The position numbers were made by a program, and so were the translations under genes. 64,000 nt of DNA from positions 134,883-198,882 of the forward strand of contig DBZL01000055.1 in NCBI GenBank assembly GCA_002311745.1, given 5' to 3'. The stretch comes from Phycisphaerales bacterium UBA1161. Its GTDB lineage: Bacteria > Planctomycetota > Phycisphaerae > Tepidisphaerales > Tepidisphaeraceae. The notes beneath the pieces were generated by a model. It did no database searches. It saw only the letters and a list, made by a program, of their open reading frames with translations, and was not told where the DNA came from. Shown here in pieces: positions 52,536 to 60,760 of the stretch. The first letter of the stretch is position 1. Each line of letters opens with the position of its first letter.

Positions 52536-53580
52536 CTGTTGGATTGACGCTCATCTTCGTGACGGTGGCGGGCCGCGCGGCACGTTGCGCGCGGCCCGCC
52601 TTTTCGTCCATCCCGTTGGCTTCCAAGTTCTGCAGCGCGATCTGCGCGTTGCGCTTGAGCATCGGCAGCTTTGCCCGCTTCATCGCGCTGCCGCGCAGAT
52701 GGCGGCGGTAATCCTGCTGGGTCCAATTCAGCAGTTCGCGCGCATCCACTGTTCCCGTGGCAAAGCGCGGCTGAAGCTCCGAACCGCCGGCCGCCGGCGC
52801 CTCACGGTTCCAGGGACAAACCTCCTGGCAGATGTCGCATCCGTAAATCCACGCGCCGAACTTTTCCGCCAGCTCCGGATCGATCGCTCCGCGATGCTCG
52901 ATGCTCAGGTACGAGATGCACCGCCGCGCGTCCAGGCGATACGGTTCGGTGATGGCCTGCGTCGGGCAGGCGTCGATGCAGCGCCGGCAGCTTCCGCAGC
53001 GGTCCACCGCCGCCTCGTCCGCCGGCAACGCCAGCGTCGTCACGATCTCGCCCAGGAACAGCCACGAGCCGATCTGTTCATTGATGACGCAGCAATTTTT
53101 CCCCAGCCATCCGATCCCCGCCCGCGCGGCCAGCTCCTTCTCCATCACCGGCGCCGTGTCGGTGCAGAAGCGCGTTTGCGCCGCCGGCGCCGCTTCCCTC
53201 AGCCAATCCGCCAGCGCGTGCAGCCGTCTCTTGAGCCAATCGTGGTAGTCTTCCCCCAGCGCATAGCGCGCGATCCGCCCGTGATGCGAAGCTTCCTGCG
53301 CTGCCGGTTCTTGCAGTGGCACGTGATAATTGACCGCCGCGCAGATGACGCTAACCGCCCCGGGCAGATAAGCCGCCGGATCCGTCCGCTGCTGGAGCCG
53401 TTGGCCGAGGTACTTCATCTCTCCCGCCTGTCCGCCGTCGAGCCAGCGCCGAAAGTAATCGCGGTATAGCGACGCCGTCGCCGGCGCGATGCCGATGCGA
53501 TCGAACCCCAGTTCCCTGGCCCGGGTCTTCAGTCGTGCCAGCAGTTGCATTTGATCGATGGTATTGGTGGAACAAGACAT
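52522..53580 (-). CDS. queG: Epoxyqueuosine reductase
   Basis: 352 residues. It reduces epoxyqueuosine to queuosine in tRNA, with a cobalamin and two 4Fe-4S clusters. The cluster ligands appear as CGSCRRCIDACPTQAI near 195 and as CDICQEVCPWN near 250. GWLGKNCCVINEQIGSW and TDTAPVMEKELAARAG, the cobalamin pocket region, are typical. The C-terminus overlaps the end of hsp20 by 14 bases, and its last 20 codons contain the hsp20 terminator hairpin read backwards, so the family's helical end is followed by a basic tail (AGRAQRAARPATVT). Confidence 0.95.
   Translation of the reverse strand: MSCSTNTIDQMQLLARLKTRARELGFDRIGIAPATASLYRDYFRRWLDGGQAGEMKYLGQRLQQRTDPAAYLPGAVSVICAAVNYHVPLQEPAAQEASHHGRIARYALGEDYHDWLKRRLHALADWLREAAPAAQTRFCTDTAPVMEKELAARAGIGWLGKNCCVINEQIGSWLFLGEIVTTLALPADEAAVDRCGSCRRCIDACPTQAITEPYRLDARRCISYLSIEHRGAIDPELAEKFGAWIYGCDICQEVCPWNREAPAAGGSELQPRFATGTVDARELLNWTQQDYRRHLRGSAMKRAKLPMLKRNAQIALQNLEANGMDEKAGRAQRAARPATVTKMSVNPTVRRP
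52567..52604 (+). terminator. Intrinsic terminator of hsp20, inside queG
   Basis: A 13-base perfect stem (52567-52579 with 52588-52600), an 8-base loop and a TTTT tail. It lies 31 bases after the hsp20 stop and within the last coding segment of the opposite queG gene, so the same bases encode protein on one strand and end transcription on the other. Confidence 0.85.
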
Positions 53581-53602
53581 GCCGGCCGCCGCTTGTTGAT
53601 AG

Positions 53603-53622
53603 CCGCGGGCGGCAGCCCGCGG
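53603..53622. repeat. REP-like palindrome, copy 2
   Basis: CCGCGGGC, GGCA, GCCCGCGG forms a perfect 8-base stem. It closely matches the element at 14692-14712 and lies between queG and the HEAT-repeat gene, a 262-base gap that also contains the promoter at 53678. Confidence 0.6.
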
Positions 53623-53677
53623 ACAGGATCAAAACGCGCTCACAACCCCCGATTATACCGCTGCTTTTGTCTCTTTC

Positions 53678-53706
53678 TTGACACCTCTATCGGCTATTCT
53701 TAAGAT
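53678..53706 (+). promoter_or_regulatory. Sigma-70 promoter of the HEAT-repeat gene
   Basis: A perfect TTGACA at 53678-53683, 17 bases, and TAAGAT at 53701-53706. The transcript would start near 53713 and carry a leader of about 130 bases. Confidence 0.65.
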
Positions 53707-53842
53707 CGCGCCGGTTGATGTCTCACCTGGGCTATGGGTCTGTTTGCCTTGGCCTTGTCATCGCCGCGGAGTGAGCGGAGTGATGCGCTTTAGGTTCCGC
53801 CTGTTGGACATCCTTGCCTACAGAAAAATTTCGGAGGCCGTG

Positions 53843-56077
53843 ATGCGGTTATCCCGAATCGTTCCTTTATTGATCGTCGTCTCTTGCCTGACCTTCGCCC
53901 CCCTGGGGGTTGCTCTGGCCGATGACGCGACGCCCACAACTCAGTCGTCCTTGGTCGATCAGGTCGACACTTTCTGGCACTACGGGAAGATCGCCCGCTA
54001 CGATCTGGCCGCCGACGCCGCCAGCAAGCTGCTTTCCGCCGATCCGCGCGCCCTGCTCGAAGCTTTTGAAGCCGTCACCGCCCGCCGCGGCGACAACATG
54101 GATCAATGGCTGCTCCGCTGGCGCACCATGCCCGTGCCGTCGGAGGCCTCGGTCAAGGGCGACTCCCTGGCCGCCGCCCGCCGCGACGCGATTCAGAAGA
54201 TGCGCGCCGCCGCCGACAAGCTCTCCGGGCGCATCAACCTGGGTTACGCCACGCGCCGCGGCGATCCCGATTTCATCCGCAACACCATCATCGCCATGAG
54301 TCAGGGCTCGCGGGGATACGACAACAATCTGCCGCGCCTGGCCAACAGCGGCGAACTCGCCGTCAAAGTTCTTGTGGACATTCTGCGCTCCGCCGACGAC
54401 CGCCCATACCACGCCACCGCACGCCGCGCCCTCCGCGACCTGGGCCGAAAGGCGATCAATCCCCTTCTGGCCGCCACCGAAATGAAAGACAACGACACCC
54501 TGCTGGACGTGATCAGCGCCTTGGGCGACATCGGCTACGAGCCGTGCGTGCCGTACCTGGCCCGCTTGGCCACCTCGCCGGCCGCGCCCCAAGGCGTCCG
54601 CGTCGCCGCTCGCCGCGCCCTGGTCCACCTGGGCATCACCGACACCGCCGCCCTCGATCCCGCCCAGCAGTTCTTCGACCTGGCCGAAAAATTCTATTAC
54701 AACAAATCCTCCGTCACGCCTTCGGGAGACGCCACCGCCTACGTCTGGTATTGGACCGACAACATGGGCCTCACCAAGCTGGACGTGCCCACGCCGATCT
54801 TCGGCGACGTCATGACCATGCGCTGCGCCGAGTACGCCCTGAAGCTCAATCCCTCTAGCGCCGCCGCCGTTGCTCTTTGGCTGGCGGCCAACACCAAACG
54901 CGAGGCCGAACTGCCCGAGGGCAGCTCCGATCCCACCCACGCCGGCCTCCCCGACGCCCATTACTACAACGTCTCGGCCGGTGTGAAATACCTCAACGAC
55001 GCTCTCACCCGCGCCCTGCAGGACCGCAACACCCCCGTCGCCTTCCGACTTACCGCCTCGCTCCAGGACATCATCGGCCAAAGCAACATGTCCGCCGGCG
55101 GCAGCGAGCCGCTCTTCAAGGCCCTGTATTACCCCAATCGCCAGGTGCGCTACCAGGCGGCGTTTGCCCTGGCCGAGTCGCTGCCCACCCGATCCTTCTC
55201 CGGCAGCGACCGCGTCGTGCCGCTTCTGGCCTCTGCCTTGAGCCAAAGCACCACCCTCAACGTCCTGGCCGTCGCCCCCGCCGATCAGGTCGCCGCCTTG
55301 CGCCAGGCCGCGGAAACCGCCGGCTGCACCGTCGTCGCCGCCGGCGATCCCACGCAGGCCGCCAACGCCGCCATGGCCTTGCCCTACGTCGATCTCATCA
55401 TCATCTTCGAAGACAGCGACGTCGGCCGCATGGTCGCTCTCCAGCAGACCACCACGCACCTCCAGAGCGCTCCGCTTCTGGTTCTGACGCGCAGCGACGC
55501 CAGCCCCTACGCCGTCCGCAGCGCCACCGATCCCCTGATGAGCGCGGTGCTGATGCCGCCGGGCCAGAACCTGGCCGCCACGCTCAAGATCGAAATCCCG
55601 CGCGCCCTGGAGCACGCCGGCACGCCCCTCATGACCGAGCAGCAGGCCGCCGACTATGCCCGCCGCGCCGCCCGCTTGCTGTCCGATCTGGCCATCAGTC
55701 GCAACCCGGTGTTGGATTTAGCCCCCGCGCAGAGCCGCGTCCTGGCGGCTCTGAACGACGGCCGTCCGGAAATCGCCCAGGCCGCAGGAAACGTCCTGGC
55801 CATGCTCGATTCTCAGCCCGCCCAAACCGGCCTGGCCACCAAGGCCCTGGACGCGCAGACTGCCGCCCCCGTCCGCGTCAGCCTTTTCAAGAGCCTGGTC
55901 GTCAGCGCCAAGTTCTTCGGCAATCGCCTGGGCCCGGACAAGATCGCGCAGATTGAGCAGACCGTTGCCGGCGAGAAGGACCCCGCCATCCGCTCTGCCG
56001 CCGCCGAGGCGCGCGGCGCCCTCAATCTCCCCGCCGATCAGGCCCGCGCCCTGATCCTGGCCCAATCCAAGATGTGA
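53843..56077 (+). CDS. Exported HEAT-repeat protein with a degenerate receiver-like domain
   Basis: 744 residues. A signal peptide opens the chain (RIVPLLIVVSCLTF, cleavage likely after ALA). HEAT-type repeats occur at about 165-275 (AVKVLVDILRSADDRPYHA, NPLLAATEMKDNDTLLDVI and EPCVPYLARLATSPAAP) and again near 405-450 and 600-650. Between them, about 467-590, lies a CheY-like fold: NVLAVAPADQVAALRQ, a VDLIIIFEDSD strand where the aspartate would be, LLVLTRSDASPYAV and LMPPGQN at the lysine position, so phosphorylation sites are not preserved. ATG 53843 is preferred because GGAGG lies just upstream. The role is unknown; repeats like these bind proteins or scaffolds. Confidence 0.75.
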   Translation: MRLSRIVPLLIVVSCLTFAPLGVALADDATPTTQSSLVDQVDTFWHYGKIARYDLAADAASKLLSADPRALLEAFEAVTARRGDNMDQWLLRWRTMPVPSEASVKGDSLAAARRDAIQKMRAAADKLSGRINLGYATRRGDPDFIRNTIIAMSQGSRGYDNNLPRLANSGELAVKVLVDILRSADDRPYHATARRALRDLGRKAINPLLAATEMKDNDTLLDVISALGDIGYEPCVPYLARLATSPAAPQGVRVAARRALVHLGITDTAALDPAQQFFDLAEKFYYNKSSVTPSGDATAYVWYWTDNMGLTKLDVPTPIFGDVMTMRCAEYALKLNPSSAAAVALWLAANTKREAELPEGSSDPTHAGLPDAHYYNVSAGVKYLNDALTRALQDRNTPVAFRLTASLQDIIGQSNMSAGGSEPLFKALYYPNRQVRYQAAFALAESLPTRSFSGSDRVVPLLASALSQSTTLNVLAVAPADQVAALRQAAETAGCTVVAAGDPTQAANAAMALPYVDLIIIFEDSDVGRMVALQQTTTHLQSAPLLVLTRSDASPYAVRSATDPLMSAVLMPPGQNLAATLKIEIPRALEHAGTPLMTEQQAADYARRAARLLSDLAISRNPVLDLAPAQSRVLAALNDGRPEIAQAAGNVLAMLDSQPAQTGLATKALDAQTAAPVRVSLFKSLVVSAKFFGNRLGPDKIAQIEQTVAGEKDPAIRSAAAEARGALNLPADQARALILAQSKM

Positions 56078-56090
56078 GGAATTTGCCCGG

Positions 56091-56115
56091 CCCGCCGACT
56101 TCAGTCGGCGGGTTT
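56091..56115. repeat. Hairpin at the shared 3' ends of two facing genes
   Basis: CCCGCCGACT and its complement with a 2-base centre form a 10-base palindrome, followed by TTT on the plus strand. It follows the HEAT gene by 13 bases and could end that transcript. The same bases encode the final PAD and stop codon of the leftward chelatase gene. Confidence 0.55.
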
Positions 56116-56499
56116 CCCCCGCTCCACGCATTCGCGCACACGCTTTTCCAGCAAATCCACGATCAGATCATCCATCCCCAGCGTGGGCGTGACGTGATAT
56201 CGCGTCCCCGGAAACTTCTTTGCCGCCTCGCTTGTCAGTCGTGGGATGTCCTCTGTCCAGTGTTTTCCCGGCCCCAGGAAATACGGGCAGACGATGATAA
56301 GCGAAGCCCCGCGCTCTACGCACCGCCCGTACGCCGTCGCGATCGTCGGCTCGGCCAATTCCATGTGCGCCGGCTCCACGATCTTCCAGCGGTCGGCAAA
56401 CCGACGGGCGAACAGCTCGGCCACCTCCTCCAGCAGGCGGTTGCTCTCTTCCCGCCGCGAGCCGTGATCCACGATGATGATCCCGATCGCCGTCTCCAC
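56101..56499 (-). CDS. CbiX/SirB-like chelatase, short form
   Basis: 132 residues of the CbiX-small type. The family histidine is in IIIVDHGSRREESNRLLEEV; a second block is PTIATAYGRCVERGASLIIVCPYFLGPGKHW and the third is TPTLGMDDLIVDLLEKRV. These small chelatases insert Co2+, Ni2+ or Fe2+ into sirohydrochlorin, and archaeal and bacterial short forms act as homodimers. Which metal is used cannot be told. The C-terminal PAD and stop are supplied by a palindromic repeat. The start, ATG 56499, faces the dehydratase gene. Confidence 0.8.
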   Translation of the reverse strand: METAIGIIIVDHGSRREESNRLLEEVAELFARRFADRWKIVEPAHMELAEPTIATAYGRCVERGASLIIVCPYFLGPGKHWTEDIPRLTSEAAKKFPGTRYHVTPTLGMDDLIVDLLEKRVRECVERGKPAD

Positions 56500-56570
56500 G
56501 TTCGTCTCTATCCTTTCCGCGCCGCCGGCTTCAGGTCAATGCTCAACGTCCCAGAATATCTAAGGACGCC

Positions 56571-57788
56571 ATGTTCCCAATGCCGATGTATGAGCCAGAT
56601 TACTCTATGAAAAAGGCCGCCGTAGAGAAACTGCGCAGGTCCATCGCCCGGCTGAGGCGGCCCTCGTTGCGGCTGGACGTCGCCGATCTCCTGGGCCGCA
56701 AGCCCATCAGCCTGGACACCCCGCAGCTTCAGCGCTTCCTGGCCGGCAAGCACGTCCTGGTCAGCGGGGCTGGCGGCAGCATCGGCTCCGAAATCTGCCG
56801 CCAGGCCATGCGCTTTTGCCCACGCCGCCTGATCCTCCTGGAACAAGCCGAAAACAACCTCTTCGAGATCGACCGCGAGCTCCGCCAGCGCTGGGTAGGC
56901 GCGGACATCGTCCCCGCCCTGGCCGATGTCGCCGATGCCGCCCGCGTCGAAGCCGTCTTTGCCCAGCATCAGCCGCAGGTGATCTTCCACTGCGCCGCCC
57001 ACAAACACGTGCCCATGATGGAACTGAATCCCGGCGAGGCGATCAAGAACAACGTCTTTGGCACCAAAGTCATCGCCGATGCCGCCCTGTCTGCCGGCGC
57101 CGCCGCCTTCGTCATGGTCAGCACCGACAAGGCCGTCAATCCCACCAGCGTCATGGGCGCCGCCAAGCGCTGCGCCGAGCTCTACATCCAATCCCTCAAC
57201 GCCCGCGATAGTGCCGATGCCCCGCGTTTCGTCGCCGTGCGTTTCGGCAACGTGTTAGGCAGCAGCGGCAGCGTCGTCCCCATTTTCGCCAAGCAGATCG
57301 ACTCCGGCGGCCCCGTGACGGTCACCCACCCGGAAATGCAGCGTTACTTCATGACCATTCCCGAGGCCAGCCAACTGGTCATGCAAGCCGGCGCCATCGG
57401 CCAAGGCGGCGAAATCTTCATTCTCGACATGGGCCAGCCGATCAAGATTCTCAAGCTCGCCCGCGAGATGATCCGTCGTCGCGGCCTTATTCCCGGCAGA
57501 GACATCGCCATCGAATTCACCGGCATTCGCCCCGGCGAAAAGCTCTACGAAGAGCTCGCCTGCGCCAGCGAAAAGACCCGTCCGACGACCCACCCCAAGA
57601 TCCGCGTCTGGCAGCTCCCCCGCGCAACGCCCGAGCAGGTCGATCAGATGCTGCAAACGCTCACCGCCGTGATCAATTCCGCCCGCCCCCAGGTCGTGGC
57701 CGCGCTACAGCAATGCGTCCCCGAATACCAGCCCACTCCCGCCGTGGAGTCTGCCCCCGCGATGCGCCTCGTCGCGGACGCGGCCTGA
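56571..57788 (+). CDS. UDP-N-acetylglucosamine 4,6-dehydratase-like protein (CapD/FlaA1 family)
   Basis: 405 residues. The NAD(P) loop is VLVSGAGGSIGSEICRQ near 62, with LLEQAENNLFEIDRELR, FHCAAHKHVPMMELNPGEA and the catalytic block STDKAVNPTSVMGAAKR near 188, where methionine replaces the usual tyrosine as in FlaA1/CapD. The second half has FGNVLGSSGSVVPIFAKQI, FFMTI-like YFMTIPEASQLVMQAG and GIRPGEKLYEEL. The membrane-anchor half of long CapD/WbpM proteins is missing, so this is the soluble form. It feeds 4-keto sugars to glycan synthesis. The start could also be ATG 56607 (MKKAAVEKLRR). Confidence 0.9.
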   Translation: MFPMPMYEPDYSMKKAAVEKLRRSIARLRRPSLRLDVADLLGRKPISLDTPQLQRFLAGKHVLVSGAGGSIGSEICRQAMRFCPRRLILLEQAENNLFEIDRELRQRWVGADIVPALADVADAARVEAVFAQHQPQVIFHCAAHKHVPMMELNPGEAIKNNVFGTKVIADAALSAGAAAFVMVSTDKAVNPTSVMGAAKRCAELYIQSLNARDSADAPRFVAVRFGNVLGSSGSVVPIFAKQIDSGGPVTVTHPEMQRYFMTIPEASQLVMQAGAIGQGGEIFILDMGQPIKILKLAREMIRRRGLIPGRDIAIEFTGIRPGEKLYEELACASEKTRPTTHPKIRVWQLPRATPEQVDQMLQTLTAVINSARPQVVAALQQCVPEYQPTPAVESAPAMRLVADAA

Positions 57789-57823
57789 CTGACAGATAGT
57801 CCGCTGACGTGGCCCAGAACATA

Positions 57824-57849
57824 CCCAGCGGGTGTAGAATGCCGCTGGG
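57824..57849. promoter_or_regulatory. Inverted repeat between the dehydratase gene and the TIR gene
   Basis: CCCAGCGG (57824-57831) and CCGCTGGG (57842-57849) form a perfect 8-base inverted repeat around GTGTAGAATG. A -10-like TAGAAT lies in the spacer. It could be an operator, or a weak terminator stem of the gene before it, although no T run follows. Confidence 0.35.
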
Positions 57850-57887
57850 CAACAGTTGGCCAGTGCGGGCAACAAGTCGGAAGAGCG

Positions 57888-60644
57888 ATGGCCTGTGATC
57901 TTTTCATCAGCTACCACTCGCCAGACCTGAAGCTGGCCGAGGAATTGCATCGCCAGCTTTTGGCCGGCGGTTTTCGGCCCGATCAAATCTGGTTCGACAA
58001 AATCCGCCTCAAGCCGGGCTACAACTGGTACGAGCACATTAAAGATGCTGCCGATGCCGCGCGAATCATCCTGCCGGTCCTCACTCCACGATGGCAGCTT
58101 TCCAACTGGACCAAGTTTGAAACGTACTGCGGCGAAGTCGTCATCCCCCTTATTTTTCAAGGTTCCTGGCCCGACATTTCCACACCGCCGCTGCAGAGGT
58201 TTCATTACCTCGCCGTCGATCTCTCTAAGCCCGATGCTTCCGCTTGGCGGCGTCTGATCGATGCGATCCGTGAACACCTGGCAAACCCCGCTCCCCAAAA
58301 ACCGGCGAGCCTCGCATACGTTCGCTACCAGCACAACCCGTACTTTGTCGGCCGCGAAAAGGAGATGCTGGCGATCCATGAAACCCTGCACCAATCCCCC
58401 ACGGCCGCCCTAACGCAGGGCAAGGTCCAAGCCGTCGCCGCGCTGGGCGGCGTCGGTAAATCCACACTCGCGCGAGAATATGTCGAGCAGTTCTGGCGCT
58501 GCTACCGGCAAATCTTCTGGGTCGATTGCCGTGTAGGCGTGACCACCGGTTTGGCTGGGATCTGTGACGCAATGTTCCCCGACCTCCCCCAGGGGCTTCA
58601 GGAACGGCAAAAGGCCCAAACGGCTCTGCGCGAGCTGAACGGCGATGAGCCTCGGCTTTTGGTCCTCGACAACGCCGAGGATGAGCAATCCATCCAAGAG
58701 TGGATTCCCAACGCCGGCGGCTGCCGCACCATCATAACTTCGCGTTACTCGAACTGGTCACCCGGAATCGTGAAATTGGAAATGTACGTGTTTGACCCTG
58801 AGCCGGCCCGCGAGTTCCTCATCAAACGCACCGGACGAAAGGCCGAAGGTGATGAACTAATTGCCTGTGACGCGCTGGCCAAGGAACTGGGCTATCTGCC
58901 CCTGGCCCTGGAGCAGGCGGCCGCTTACATGCTGAAAAACCAGCAATATTCCTTCAGCGATTACCTTGCCCTATACCGTCGGACGGCGGCTGAACTGTTG
59001 AAAGAAAAAGTCCTAGGTTCGACCGAGTATCCAGACTCCGTGGCGACGACTTGGAAGCTGACGATCGAAAGGCTTACCGCCCCCGCTCGGGTCGTATTGC
59101 GACTAGCCAGCTTCTTAGCCGATACGCCCATTCCGCTTGGCCTATTCCGCCAGGACGTGGCCAAGATCAAGCAAGCCGCCGCACAATTCCCCGTCTCTTC
59201 ACCGACTCGTGATTCCTCCGATCCTGAGCTATTCGTCAATTCCATCGCCGCCGACCTGCAAGCCTATTCCATGGCGCGATACGTCGATGGGTCCCTCCAA
59301 TTCCACAACCTGGTTCAAAAGGTCGAGCTGCACAATATTCCGCTCGACCAGCGAGATGATTCTCAGAAACTCATCTGGAGCCTGTTCATCGCCTTTGCCC
59401 CGACCCCGGCCCACGAATTCGCCAACTGGCCGGCCTGGGCGGTGTTGGTGCCGCACGCGCAACAATTGGTGAACCATCCTCCGCTGGATTCCCCATCAAC
59501 CGCATGGGCCCTTAGTGCGATGGCAAGCTATCTGCAAGAAGCCAGGGCCGCCTATTCCCAAGCCGAGCCGATGTATCGGCGGGCGCTGGAGATCGCCGAG
59601 AAAAGGTTCGGCAAGGATCATGCCAAGGTCGCCCCAGTCCTCACGAACCTGGCCCAACTGCTCCAGGCCACCAATCGCCTGAGTGAGGCCGAGCCGATGA
59701 TGCGGTGGGCGCTGAAGATCGGCGAGAAAAGCTTCGGCAAGGATCATCCCCACGTCGCTACCCGCCTTAACAACCTGGCCGCTTTACTCCAGGACACCAA
59801 CCGCCTGAGCGAGGCCGAGCCGATGATGCGGCGCGCGTTGCAGATCGACGAGAAAAGTTTCGGCAAGGATCATCCCGAAGTCGCCACAGACCTCAACAAC
59901 TTGGCCGCTTTGCTCCAGGCCACTAACCGCCTGTCAGAGGCCGAGCCGATGATGCGGCGGGCACTGGAGATCGACGAGAAAAGCTTCGGCAAGGATCATC
60001 CCACGGTCGCCACCCGCCTTAACAACCTTGCCCAATTGCTCAAGGCCACGAACTGCCTGACCGAGGCCGAGCCGATGATGCGACGGGCGTTGGAGATCGA
60101 CGAGAAGAGCTTCGGCAAGGATCATCCCAAGCTCGCCGTCCGCCTCAACAACCTGGCCCTATTGCTGCAGGCCACGAACCGCCTGACCGAGGCCGAGCCG
60201 ATGATGCGGCGGGCACTGGAGATCGACGAGAAAAGCTTCGGCAAGGATCATCCCAACGTCGCCATGGACCTCAACAACCTCGCCGGTTTGTTCCGGGCCA
60301 CCAACCACCTGACCGAGGCCGAGCCGTTGATGCGGCGGGCGATGGAGATCGACGAGAAAAGCTTCGGCAAGGATCATCCCAACGTCGCCATCCGCCTCAA
60401 CAACTTGGCCCAATTGCTCCAGGACACCAACCACCTGACCGAGGCCGAGCCGCTCATGCGTCGGCACTTGGAGATTTTCCTCGAGTTCGCCGTCGCCACG
60501 GGCCACGAGCACCCGCACCTGCGCGAGGCCCTCGGCAACTACGCGCTCTTACTGAAAGAAATGGGCCGGAACGACCAACAGGTTCAGGCCCAACTCAATG
60601 CCGTGACCGAGCCCTATGGCATCCAAATCGCCCGCAGTTCATAG
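57888..60644 (+). CDS. TIR / NB-ARC / TPR protein (bacterial NLR-like, probable defence)
   Basis: 918 residues. TIR domain at about 1-135: DLFISYHSPD at the start, WFDKIRLKPG (BB-loop), LTPRWQLSNWTKFE with candidate catalytic Glu78. NB-ARC ATPase follows: Walker A ALGGVGKST near 186, LLVLDNAEDE near 256, IITSRYSN and the LGYLPLALEQAAAYM block near 330. From about 559 to 894 come eight kinesin-light-chain-like TPR units of 42 residues. Such STAND proteins sense a trigger through repeats, assemble through the ATPase and, by TIR activity, deplete NAD+ or make a signal that kills the infected cell. The role in phage defence is inferred. No partner effector gene is adjacent. Confidence 0.9.
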   Translation: MACDLFISYHSPDLKLAEELHRQLLAGGFRPDQIWFDKIRLKPGYNWYEHIKDAADAARIILPVLTPRWQLSNWTKFETYCGEVVIPLIFQGSWPDISTPPLQRFHYLAVDLSKPDASAWRRLIDAIREHLANPAPQKPASLAYVRYQHNPYFVGREKEMLAIHETLHQSPTAALTQGKVQAVAALGGVGKSTLAREYVEQFWRCYRQIFWVDCRVGVTTGLAGICDAMFPDLPQGLQERQKAQTALRELNGDEPRLLVLDNAEDEQSIQEWIPNAGGCRTIITSRYSNWSPGIVKLEMYVFDPEPAREFLIKRTGRKAEGDELIACDALAKELGYLPLALEQAAAYMLKNQQYSFSDYLALYRRTAAELLKEKVLGSTEYPDSVATTWKLTIERLTAPARVVLRLASFLADTPIPLGLFRQDVAKIKQAAAQFPVSSPTRDSSDPELFVNSIAADLQAYSMARYVDGSLQFHNLVQKVELHNIPLDQRDDSQKLIWSLFIAFAPTPAHEFANWPAWAVLVPHAQQLVNHPPLDSPSTAWALSAMASYLQEARAAYSQAEPMYRRALEIAEKRFGKDHAKVAPVLTNLAQLLQATNRLSEAEPMMRWALKIGEKSFGKDHPHVATRLNNLAALLQDTNRLSEAEPMMRRALQIDEKSFGKDHPEVATDLNNLAALLQATNRLSEAEPMMRRALEIDEKSFGKDHPTVATRLNNLAQLLKATNCLTEAEPMMRRALEIDEKSFGKDHPKLAVRLNNLALLLQATNRLTEAEPMMRRALEIDEKSFGKDHPNVAMDLNNLAGLFRATNHLTEAEPLMRRAMEIDEKSFGKDHPNVAIRLNNLAQLLQDTNHLTEAEPLMRRHLEIFLEFAVATGHEHPHLREALGNYALLLKEMGRNDQQVQAQLNAVTEPYGIQIARSS
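59562..60569 (+). repeat. Eight tandem 126-base units encoding the TPR repeats
   Basis: The motif GCCGAGCCG begins at 59562 and recurs every 126 bases at 59688, 59814, 59940, 60066, 60192, 60318 and 60444. Inner units are nearly identical at DNA level, including silent positions (for example ATCGACGAGAAAAGCTTCGG), so they expanded recently or are kept alike by gene conversion. First and last units are diverged. Confidence 0.95.
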
Positions 60645-60652
60645 CGCGGGCA

Positions 60653-60760
60653 GTCGCGCCGCATGTCACGGCAACCGACCGGCGGATTGACGCTTTTGCT
60701 TACGTGCTTTACGGTCTTAGCGAGGATGAAATCCGGCTTGTGGAGGAGGCGATGGGATGA
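60653..60760 (+). pseudogene. Vestigial C-terminal tail of a DNA methylase/restriction enzyme
   Basis: In the frame ending with TGA at 60758-60760, the translation ends TDRRIDAFAYVLYGLSEDEI and then RLVEEAMG. The pattern Q/R-IDxLVYxLYGLTEEEI-x-x-VE is a recurrent C-terminal end of Eco57I-type and related methylase/restriction proteins. No start codon or body of such a protein is present upstream, as the TIR gene occupies that DNA in another frame. It is best read as a remnant left by gene loss. Its stop overlaps the start of the next gene in an ATGA arrangement. Confidence 0.45.

Noticed and set aside
59562..60569. CRISPR array
   Set aside because: The regular 126-base units are coding TPR repeats with no unique spacers between repeats of 25-40 bases.
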